64,000 nt of DNA from Verrucosispora sp. WMMD573 (GTDB lineage Bacteria; Actinomycetota; Actinomycetes; Mycobacteriales; Micromonosporaceae): NCBI RefSeq assembly GCF_027497175.1, contig NZ_CP114901.1, positions 1,364,001 through 1,428,000 of the forward strand, given 5' to 3'. Each line of letters begins with the position of its first letter. Positions within the stretch are counted from its first letter, which is position 1. Below, piece after piece: positions 57,958-64,000 of the stretch. The notes under the pieces are model-generated. The model was not told the origin of the DNA and searched no databases. It was given only the letters and a program-made list of their open reading frames with translations. A program made the translations under genes and the position numbers.

Positions 57958-59207
57958 GCCCGCTCCCCGGGTAGCAGCGGCAACGGCACGATCGGAACCC
58001 GGTCGCCCACCGAGCCGGTGGTGCCGGGGTCGATCACCGCGAACCCGTCGGCGGTGGCGAGCCCACGCAGCATTGCCGAACCGACGTGCCGGACCGGGTG
58101 GGCTGTCCCGGCGAGCCGGTCGAGTCGGACCAGCGCCAGATGGGTGTGGTCGCCACGACCGGCGACGGGCTCGGCGAGAACGGCGTGCGGAAGCGTTGGC
58201 AACGACCGACCCGCGAGCCCGGCCAACAGTGGGGCGACCAGCGACACCAGTGCGATGACAGCGGACTGCGGATTGCCCGGCAGCCCGGCCACGAACCGGA
58301 CCTGCCCGTCGGCGCCGACCAACCGGGCCAGCAGCATCGGGAAGCCGGGACGCACCGCGACCGTGTTGACCACGTACTCGGCGTCCAACGACGCCAACGC
58401 CGGGTGCAGGTGATCGACCGGGCCGTGCATGGTGCCACCGGTGGTGCAGACCAGATCGGTGCTGTCCAGAGCGGCCCGCAACGCCGCCACGTGGGCGGGC
58501 AGCGTGTCCGCGACCGGGCCGACCACCGCGTTCGGCGCCACCTGGCAGCCGTACCGACGCAGCCAGCCCGGCACCGCCGGGCCCAACGCGTCGCGGACCC
58601 GCCCGGCGCCCGGCGGGCCTGCCGTGAGCAGCTCGTCGCCGAAGACCAGCAGCGCGGCCCGGGGCTGCCGGCGTACCCGCAGCGTGTCGTGGCCGCAGGA
58701 GGCGGCCAGGCCGATCACCGCCGGGTCGACAGGTGTCCCGGCCGGCAGCAGCTCCTCACCGGCGGTGGCCTCCTCGCCGGGTTGCCGCCACTCCGGCGTG
58801 GCGCGTGGCACGCCGTCGACAATCCCCTCCGGGGTACGCGTCGACTCCTCCACCCGCAGCACCGCCGAGGCCCCCGCCGGCACCATCGCCCCGGTGGCGA
58901 TCTCCACAGTCGTCCCGTCCTCGGTCAACGGGGCGGGCGCACCACCGGCCAGGACGCGCCCGACGACCCGCCACGGGCCGGCACCACGCACCGCCCATCC
59001 GTCCACGCTCGACGTCGGAAACGCCGGCAGGTCGGTCCGGGGCGTGAGCGGTTCGGCGAGGGTGTGCCCGTCAGTCTCGGCGAGGGGACGCTCGACGGCG
59101 GGCAGCGCGGCGGCCAGGCCGGCCGCGTACACCAGGGATCGGGCCTGCGCCCAGTCGGCCGGTGGTGGCGCGGAGACCTCGTCTATGGAGGCGGTTTCCG
59201 TTCTCAC
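57951..59207 (-). CDS. moeA: Molybdopterin molybdenumtransferase
   Basis: A 418-residue MoeA/Glp-type enzyme that inserts molybdate into adenylylated molybdopterin. It contains LPAFPTSSVDGWAVRG, VEIATGAMVPAGASAVLRVEES, VFGDELLT, LVCTTGGTMHGPVDHLHPAL and GLPGNPQSAVIALVSLVAPLL. The GTG 59207 start is supported by TAGGCT six bases upstream, so moeA may be transcribed independently of moaC-mogA. The gene overlaps moaE. Confidence 0.94.
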   Translation of the reverse strand: MRTETASIDEVSAPPPADWAQARSLVYAAGLAAALPAVERPLAETDGHTLAEPLTPRTDLPAFPTSSVDGWAVRGAGPWRVVGRVLAGGAPAPLTEDGTTVEIATGAMVPAGASAVLRVEESTRTPEGIVDGVPRATPEWRQPGEEATAGEELLPAGTPVDPAVIGLAASCGHDTLRVRRQPRAALLVFGDELLTAGPPGAGRVRDALGPAVPGWLRRYGCQVAPNAVVGPVADTLPAHVAALRAALDSTDLVCTTGGTMHGPVDHLHPALASLDAEYVVNTVAVRPGFPMLLARLVGADGQVRFVAGLPGNPQSAVIALVSLVAPLLAGLAGRSLPTLPHAVLAEPVAGRGDHTHLALVRLDRLAGTAHPVRHVGSAMLRGLATADGFAVIDPGTTGSVGDRVPIVPLPLLPGERAW

Positions 59208-59213
59208 CGGCCG

Positions 59214-59219
59214 AGCCTA
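59214..59219 (-). promoter_or_regulatory. -10 element (TAGGCT) for leaderless moeA mRNA
   Basis: On the minus strand TAGGCT ends 6 nt before GTG 59207; it starts at the junction with mogA. Confidence 0.55.
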
Positions 59220-59699
59220 ACCGGCCGACAGGTGGTCGCCACCACGCAACTGGTCGATGGTGTGGGCCAGAATCGGACCCAGCACGGCGAGACCGTCCCG
59301 CGCTCCGCCGGTCGAGCCGGGCAGGTTGACCACAAGCGTGCGGCCGGCCACACCGGCCACCCCGCGGGACAGCACGGCGGTGGGCACCTTGTCGCGGCTG
59401 TGCGCGCGGATCGCCTCGGCGATGCCGGGAATCTCGTAGTCGAGCAGGACCCGGGTCACATCGGGAGTGCGATCGGTGGGGGTGACCCCGGTGCCGCCAC
59501 TTGTCAGCACCACGTCGACGCCGTCCGCCACGGCCGCCCGGACCGCCTGGCCGACCGGCTCGCCGTCCGGCACGACCACCGGCTCGCCCACCGTGCAGCC
59601 CAACTCACGTAGACCGGCGACGAGGAGCGGGCCACTGGTGTCGGCATAGACACCGGCAGCGGCCCGGTTGGAGGCCACCACCACCCGGGCGCGGATCAC
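59217..59699 (-). CDS. mogA: MogA/MoaB family molybdopterin adenylyltransferase
   Basis: A 160-residue protein that adenylylates molybdopterin before molybdate insertion. It shows VVVASNRAAAGVYADTSGPLLV, VVLTSGGTGVTPTDRTPDVT with the MPT-binding SGGTG, and GRTLVVNLPGSTGGARDGL. GTG 59699 overlaps the moaC stop as GTGA and is preferred to a longer start inside moaC. Confidence 0.93.
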   Translation of the reverse strand: MIRARVVVASNRAAAGVYADTSGPLLVAGLRELGCTVGEPVVVPDGEPVGQAVRAAVADGVDVVLTSGGTGVTPTDRTPDVTRVLLDYEIPGIAEAIRAHSRDKVPTAVLSRGVAGVAGRTLVVNLPGSTGGARDGLAVLGPILAHTIDQLRGGDHLSAG

Positions 59700-60187
59700 G
59701 ACCGGTCCTCCGGGCGCTCCCACAGACCGGTCTTGCCACCCTCCTTGCGCAGCACCCGGACCGCGTCGACACTGGCCGCCGGATCAACGGCCTTGACCAT
59801 GTCGACAAGTGCCAGCCCGGCGACGGCGACAGCGGTCAGCGCCTCCATCTCCACCCCCGTGCGGTCAGCGGTGCGGGCGGTGGCGGTGATCTCGACGGTG
59901 TCGGCGGTCAGCGCCAGGTCGACGGTGACGCCGTGCAGCGCGATCGGGTGGCACAGCGGGATCAGGTCGGGAGTACGCTTCGCCCCCATGATCCCGGCCA
60001 GCCGGCCGACCGCCAGGGCATCGCCCTTGGGCAGACCCTCCCCACGCAGCAGATCGATCACCTCGCGGGTGGTCCGCAGCCGGCCGGCGGCCGTCGCCAC
60101 CCGACCGGTGGCCTGTTTCGCGGAGACATCGACCATGCGTGCCGCGCCGGCGGTGTCGACGTGGGTGAGCTGGGCGGGTTCGGTCAC
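59696..60187 (-). CDS. moaC: Cyclic pyranopterin monophosphate synthase
   Basis: A 163-residue enzyme acting after MoaA to form cyclic pyranopterin monophosphate. Landmarks are MVDVSAKQATGRVATAAG, AKRTPDLIPLCHPIALHGV, DRTGVEMEALTAVAVAGLALVDMVKAVD with the catalytic Lys, and VRVLRKEGGKTGLW. It leads the minus-strand run moaC-mogA-moeA-moaE. GTG 60187 is supported by TAGGCT seven bases upstream. Confidence 0.95.
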   Translation of the reverse strand: MTEPAQLTHVDTAGAARMVDVSAKQATGRVATAAGRLRTTREVIDLLRGEGLPKGDALAVGRLAGIMGAKRTPDLIPLCHPIALHGVTVDLALTADTVEITATARTADRTGVEMEALTAVAVAGLALVDMVKAVDPAASVDAVRVLRKEGGKTGLWERPEDRS

Positions 60188-60194
60188 GGTCGCG

Positions 60195-60200
60195 AGCCTA
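60195..60200 (-). promoter_or_regulatory. -10 element (TAGGCT) for leaderless moaC mRNA
   Basis: On the minus strand TAGGCT ends 7 nt before GTG 60187; promoter of the moaC-mogA-moeA-moaE run. Confidence 0.55.
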
Positions 60201-60233
60201 TCCCTGCGGTGTGACAGGACCGTTCCGTAGCTC

Positions 60234-60265
60234 GGAAGGAGCGGCGCGGGGACGCCGCCCCTTCC
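60234..60265. terminator. Terminator-like hairpin
   Basis: GGAAGGAGCGGCG and CGCCGCCCCTTCC (13 bp, one mismatch) close a 6-base loop between the SARP gene and moaC on the minus strand, and would end SARP transcription before the moaC promoter. Confidence 0.5.
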
Positions 60266-60427
60266 TCACCAGCCTGCCTCGGGCTGCTGGGTATACCCGG
60301 CGGCAGGGGTCGCGACGAGATCCGGCAACTGTCGGATCTCCCCCCGTCGGCGAACATCCGGCAGGCTAGCGACCCCAGCGATAAGAAACCGATAAGAAGC
60401 CTGACCTCAACCGGCCGGCTTTGATCG

Positions 60428-63400
60428 TCAACCTACGTACGGCCGGGAAAAGCTCACATCGGCGACCGATGCCGACCCGCGCATGGAAGGCTCCTGGGCT
60501 GCGGATTCGGTCAAGCGTCGGGCGACGTCCACCCGCTCCGGCACTCCCATTCGTCGGAAAATCGCCAACGCCCGCGCCCACTGTCGACGCGCCTCCGTCG
60601 GATCGATCGTCCACATTTGCTCGGCCAGTCCAGCCAGGGCGCGCCCCTGTTCATAGGGGTGAGCTATCCGAGTGGCCACTCGCAGCGCCTCGCGGTGCAG
60701 CTCGATCAACCTCGCGGTCTCCGCAGATCCGGCGAGAGTCAACGCGAGGTCGTTCAGAGCGGCTGCCTCCACATGAGGTTCGCCGGCATCGACCGCCATT
60801 CTTCGGGCCTCCTCATGCTCAAGCACCGCTTCATCGATGCGCCCGAGACCACGTAGGGCGACCCCGAGGTCGTTCCGGACCTCAGGTTCCGCGTAACGGT
60901 GTCCGGTGCGTCGTCGCAGGACGAGCGCGGTCCGCAACGCTCGCGCGGCCACGTCGTACTGCCCCATGCGGCGCTTCACCGCACCGATATGACCGAGCGC
61001 GTTGAGAATGTGAAACTGACTGCCCAGCTGGCGTCCGAGGTACAGGTGGAGGCGGTGCACGCGCAGGGCCTCGTCGTATCTGCCGAGCAGCGCCATCGCG
61101 AGACCGAGGTTCGGCAGGTGGGTGGCGGTCTCGTGAGCGTCCGAAATAATGCTCTTCCGCTTTCTTTCCAACGCCACGGCTACTGCCTTTTCAGGCTCAC
61201 CGAGAATCCAGTAGATTGCCACCAGATTAGCCTGATAACGCGCGAGGTTTATTCGGTCGCCGCAGCGCTCACAGATCTCGACGGCCCTCTTCAGATGAGC
61301 CAGTGCGCCAGAATAGTTGCCGGTCCGCAGATAGGCCGAGGCGAGATAGTTGTGCATGACGGCCATGGCTCGCTCGTCGCCGACCTTCTCTGCGGCTGCG
61401 AGCCCTTGAAGGCTGGTCACGACAATATCGTCATAGCATCCCCGAGTGTATAAAAAGCGCCACAGGATCCGCGCCAACTGCCACGCCTTCTGGCAGAATT
61501 CCCACTCATGCGCCCTACCGACAAGCAACACGAGGTTGCTCCGTTCGAGCTCCATCCACTTCTCGGCGGAGTCGCTCTTCATCTCGACGAGGTCGGGTCG
61601 ACGCGGAGCATCGAGAGTGACATGAAGGCGGGTACGGCTCAATTCGAGGTCGTCAGCTACAGAGAACGAGAGATGCAGCATCAGATCAAGAAGGTCTGCC
61701 AGCGCCGACCTTCGCTCATGCACCTGGTCTGTCCGGTTCGACAGATCGTGAGCGTAGTGCCGAATGAGGTCGTGCATCCGATAACGTCCCGCCGTCAACT
61801 CCTCGATGAGGTGGGAGTCGAGCAGTGCGTCCAGCACGTCGGCGGTGTCGTCAAGTGACAGGCCGGACAGCGCGCTGGCGGCCAGCAGGCCGAACTCGTC
61901 TCCCGGATGCACGCTGAGCAGTCGGAACAGTCGCTGCGCGGGCTCGTTCAGCAAGGCGTACGAGGCGGCGAACGCACCAGCCACACTCCGATCCCCTGAG
62001 GTCAGGTGATCCAGCCGGCGGGCCCTGCTTGCCAGTAGCTTTGCCAGATCCGCCACTTGCCAGTTCGGACGATGCGCGAGTCGTGAACCGGCAAGCCGAA
62101 TCGCCAACGGCAGGCGACCACAGCTTTCCACCACCGCTGCTGCCGCCTCGGGCTCCGCAGCCACCCGCTCCGCCCCTGCCGTAGAGGCCAGTAGTGCGAC
62201 GCCCTCCGCCGGCTTGAGCAGCGGCAAGGACACCGGCGGATCGACATCCAGCCCGTTGATCCGCCGACGCGAGGTCACGATTACCAGGTTTCCCGGTGCC
62301 GTGGGCAGCAGAGGCCGGACCTGCGCGGCGTCGGCCGCATTGTCCAGCACGATGATCACCCTCCGACCAGCCAGATCGCGGCGCCACCGGTCGAGCCGGT
62401 CTCCGGGGTCCGGCGGTATCCGGCCGGCGGGCGTGCCAAGTTGCCGGAGCAAGGTCGTCAGAGCCGTCGGGCGGTCCAGCTTCTCGGCAGGGTCGTGGCC
62501 TTTGAGGTCGATGAACAGTTGGGCGTCCGGAAATCGGGCGGCAAGCCGGTTGGCGACGTGGACCGCAAGTGTCGTCTTGCCGCTGCCGGCCATGCCGTCA
62601 ACGAGGTGCACCGTGCAGTGCTCCTCAGCCCGCAGGGTCGCGGACACCAGGTACTCAACGGCGTCCGCACGGCCCACGAAGTCCGGAACCGTCCTCGGGA
62701 GGTACGAGAGCAGTCGTTGCTCCTGGTCGACGGCCTCCCTACCCGGTGCTCCGGCTGGGTCGGCTCGGCGAGACTGGCCGTCGTGCCGGGCGATGCGGCG
62801 ATACAACCGTTGCAGTTCCTCCCCCGGCTCGACGTTCAGTTGCTGACGCAGGGTTCGACAAGCTGTGGTGTAGGCCGCCACGGCACCGGCGGAGTCTCCC
62901 CGTAGGTGGAGAGCCTGCATGAGCAACAGGTAGGCCGGTTCGCGCAGCGGATGCCTGGTAAGCAGCTCCCGCAGAACCGGCAACGCCTCGTCATGTTGAT
63001 TGAGCCGGATCTGCAACTCGGCGAACAACTCGGTGGCCAGCAACCGATCCTCGGTCGCGGCGGCCACCTGGGCGGAGAGCCGAGGCCCCAGGGCGATCCC
63101 AGTGAGCATCGGCCCACGCCAGCGGGCGAGAGCTCGGGATACCAGTCGCACCGCCTCCCGCTCGTCGGCTCCGACGAGTTGCCGCGCCTCGGTCACGTCT
63201 TCGCGGAAGGCACAAAGGTCCACGTCCGAGCACTCGACATCGAGTCGGTAACCGTCCCGAGAGCGGATCAGCACCTCTCGATCCGGAAGCATCGCCTCAA
63301 GACCGCGTCGCAAGTTAGCCGCATAAGTACGGACATTCGGTATTGCTGAGGGAGGTGGATCTTCGAACCACAGTTCGTCGACGAGTTGTTCGACCGACAC

Positions 63401-63517
63401 CAACTCTCCCGCGTTGCACGCGAGCATGGCCAGGACGGTCTGCTGCTTTGGCGTTCCAGGCGGTAGCGCCTGCGAGCCGAGGCGTACCGCCAGACCGCCG
63501 AGAACCTGAATCTGCAC
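60428..63517 (-). CDS. SARP/AfsR-type transcriptional regulator (BTAD, NB-ARC, TPR)
   Basis: A 1029-residue multidomain activator. Residues ~1-90 form an OmpR-like winged helix (QIQVLGGLAVRLGSQALPPGTPKQQTVLAML), ~95-245 the BTAD, ~290-600 an NB-ARC ATPase (VDGMAGSGKTTLAVHV near 305, RRVIIVLDNAADAAQV, SCGRLPLAIRLAGSRLAHRP), and ~650-1000 TPR repeats such as LGRYDEALRVHRLHLYLGRQLGS. This is the AfsR layout; such regulators switch on antibiotic or morphogen clusters after a signal binds the TPR/NB-ARC part. GTG 63517 follows AGAGGGG. It is divergent from the partly visible transcription unit at the window's right edge, its most likely target. Confidence 0.92.
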   Translation of the reverse strand: MQIQVLGGLAVRLGSQALPPGTPKQQTVLAMLACNAGELVSVEQLVDELWFEDPPPSAIPNVRTYAANLRRGLEAMLPDREVLIRSRDGYRLDVECSDVDLCAFREDVTEARQLVGADEREAVRLVSRALARWRGPMLTGIALGPRLSAQVAAATEDRLLATELFAELQIRLNQHDEALPVLRELLTRHPLREPAYLLLMQALHLRGDSAGAVAAYTTACRTLRQQLNVEPGEELQRLYRRIARHDGQSRRADPAGAPGREAVDQEQRLLSYLPRTVPDFVGRADAVEYLVSATLRAEEHCTVHLVDGMAGSGKTTLAVHVANRLAARFPDAQLFIDLKGHDPAEKLDRPTALTTLLRQLGTPAGRIPPDPGDRLDRWRRDLAGRRVIIVLDNAADAAQVRPLLPTAPGNLVIVTSRRRINGLDVDPPVSLPLLKPAEGVALLASTAGAERVAAEPEAAAAVVESCGRLPLAIRLAGSRLAHRPNWQVADLAKLLASRARRLDHLTSGDRSVAGAFAASYALLNEPAQRLFRLLSVHPGDEFGLLAASALSGLSLDDTADVLDALLDSHLIEELTAGRYRMHDLIRHYAHDLSNRTDQVHERRSALADLLDLMLHLSFSVADDLELSRTRLHVTLDAPRRPDLVEMKSDSAEKWMELERSNLVLLVGRAHEWEFCQKAWQLARILWRFLYTRGCYDDIVVTSLQGLAAAEKVGDERAMAVMHNYLASAYLRTGNYSGALAHLKRAVEICERCGDRINLARYQANLVAIYWILGEPEKAVAVALERKRKSIISDAHETATHLPNLGLAMALLGRYDEALRVHRLHLYLGRQLGSQFHILNALGHIGAVKRRMGQYDVAARALRTALVLRRRTGHRYAEPEVRNDLGVALRGLGRIDEAVLEHEEARRMAVDAGEPHVEAAALNDLALTLAGSAETARLIELHREALRVATRIAHPYEQGRALAGLAEQMWTIDPTEARRQWARALAIFRRMGVPERVDVARRLTESAAQEPSMRGSASVADVSFSRPYVG

Positions 63518-63844
63518 CCGGCCCCTCTGACCGCATTCAAAGGATCACTGTATGCAGCTTAACGCCATCGCCACCCGGTAGGTTGCAGCGATCAGCGACA
63601 AGCTCAACCGAAGCGGCGATGAAGTCAATAGCGGCTCTGTGGACACTTGATTGACCGCATTTCAGCCCACCAGGAGCGGAACCTGCCCTCCATTGAACAG
63701 CCAGTCAAGAGGGTAAGACGGACCGTGATACAACATCTCCATATTGGCCTATTATGCGCATTAGGACATGAATCATCGCTAAACGCCCCCAAGCGACCCT
63801 AGGGTCTGGCAGCACGGTGCAGTCAGATTCAGCTGGGGGTCGAG
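63518..63844. other. AT-richer divergent regulatory region, no gene seen
   Basis: Between the SARP start and the first rightward micro-ORF, 327 bases have visibly lower G+C than the rest of the window and no reading frame with normal codon bias. The region holds the GACCCTAGGGTC palindrome (63795-63806) and is the expected site of SARP binding, but I could not identify convincing heptamer direct repeats. Confidence 0.5.
63795..63806. promoter_or_regulatory. GACCCTAGGGTC palindrome with embedded -10 (TAGGGT)
   Basis: A perfect 12-base palindrome; its TAGGGT (63800-63805) fits a -10 element reading right, giving a leader of about 33 bases to ATG 63845. A regulator could bind over the -10. Confidence 0.4.
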
Positions 63845-63868
63845 ATGAACTCGCACGAATGGAACTGA
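63845..63868 (+). CDS. Possible 7-codon leader peptide (MNSHEWN)
   Basis: ATG AAC TCG CAC GAA TGG AAC TGA has GGGGG about six bases upstream, the best ribosome-binding site in this leader. It overlaps the start of a 26-codon frame. It could couple or attenuate expression of downstream genes. Confidence 0.25.
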   Translation: MNSHEWN

Positions 63869-63939
63869 ACCTCCTGCCCGATCAGGAGCAGCCGGAGTAC
63901 GCTTGCGGAGCGCAACGCCCCGGTGACGATTGGGGATAA
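63859..63939 (+). CDS. Candidate 26-residue peptide ORF
   Basis: The frame encodes an acidic peptide, MELNLLPDQEQPEY then ACGAQRPGDDWG, ending in TAA that overlaps an ATG (63939). It has one Cys and one Trp near the C-terminus and moderate third-position G/C bias. Short peptides beside a SARP gene can be RiPP precursors, but no maturation enzyme is visible inside the window. There is no clear ribosome-binding site; translation could depend on coupling to the 7-codon frame. Possibly chance. Confidence 0.25.
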   Translation: MELNLLPDQEQPEYACGAQRPGDDWG

Positions 63940-63984
63940 TGCTTGGCTCGGCAGGCCCGACAGACCGGGACCGATCAGCGGCTG

Positions 63985-64000
63985 ATGCTGCTCGTCGGTC
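63985..64000 (+). CDS. Possible gene start at the window edge (5' fragment)
   Basis: ATG CTG CTC GTC GGT follows a TGA with the TGATG overlap seen in coupled genes, and its first codons have good third-position bias. Only five codons are visible. An ATG at 63939 in another frame also stays open to the edge but has poor codon bias. Confidence 0.2.

Noticed and set aside
63343..63654. A 103-codon plus-strand frame overlapping the SARP start region
   Set aside because: Half of it is antisense to the conserved winged-helix of the SARP and the rest is in the AT-richer gap; no codon bias or ribosome-binding site.
63795..63840. SARP heptamer direct repeats
   Set aside because: I looked for spaced TCGAGxx-like heptamers ahead of the rightward -10 and found none convincing; only the GACCCTAGGGTC palindrome stands out.

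Overview
The window reads as a chromosomal segment of a high-GC filamentous actinobacterium, most likely a Micromonosporaceae member (Micromonospora or Salinispora type). The evidence is strong G/C third-position bias in every gene, many GTG starts, an XRE/DUF397 regulator pair, a SARP regulator, a bacterial proteasome activator, DUF5926 and LppU/SCO3897-type proteins, and pheA followed by paired HAD phosphatases. From memory of Streptomyces, pheA and SCO3897 lie on the origin-proximal arm. A one-mismatch parS-like site (9822-9837) and DnaA-box-like clusters (4959-4998, 40597-40622) fit that, but oriC, dnaA and parAB are not in the window. No rRNA, tRNA, CRISPR array, transposase or prophage was seen. 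Genes are tightly packed; only the last ~480 bases form a gap over 300 bases.

Layout. 0-5 kb: the 3' end of an undecaprenyl-phosphate sugar transferase, a LytS/LytTR two-component pair and a large secreted repeat protein. 5-10 kb: a DUF485/sodium-solute symporter pair and an ABC exporter pair. 10-17 kb: envelope genes, namely a flavin reductase, a UXS-like sugar-nucleotide enzyme, three consecutive LCP ligases, a rhodanese and a GDPD phosphodiesterase. 16-29 kb: an orphan histidine kinase, an RsbW-like ATPase, DUF5926, arginine deiminase, a NERD-like protein, a PAS-like protein, a lipoprotein, pheA, AIM24, a zincin, OsmC, a membrane protein, two HAD phosphatases and Bpa. 29-37 kb: an alpha/beta hydrolase, an orphan substrate-binding protein, divergent ddaH/lrp, a beta-propeller protein, a quinone oxidoreductase and a YbjN-like protein.

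37-60 kb: molybdenum-cofactor genes in three blocks (mobA with a DUF6457 gene and divergent fdhD; moaA-moaD; moaC-mogA-moeA-moaE). They are separated by unrelated genes: a GAP transporter, DUF4192, a fructosamine-kinase-like protein, a phosphoesterase, a PHP-UvrD fusion helicase, an LppU-like protein, an AAA ATPase under a palindromic operator, the XRE/DUF397 pair, two tandem pyruvyl transferases, GNAT, DoxX and GT87. 60-64 kb: a 1029-residue SARP regulator and, divergent from it, an AT-richer leader with micro-ORFs running off the window.

Three signals stand out. About twenty genes have a TANNNT or CANNNT -10 hexamer 5-8 nt before the start codon, as expected for leaderless mRNAs, and this decides many start calls here. 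The third LCP gene has no ATG/GTG/TTG before its membrane anchor; it appears to start at ACG, with its ribosome-binding site inside a hairpin. The YbjN-like protein ends in TGMYL, closely resembling the TGQYL proteasome-docking tail of Bpa encoded 7 kb away.
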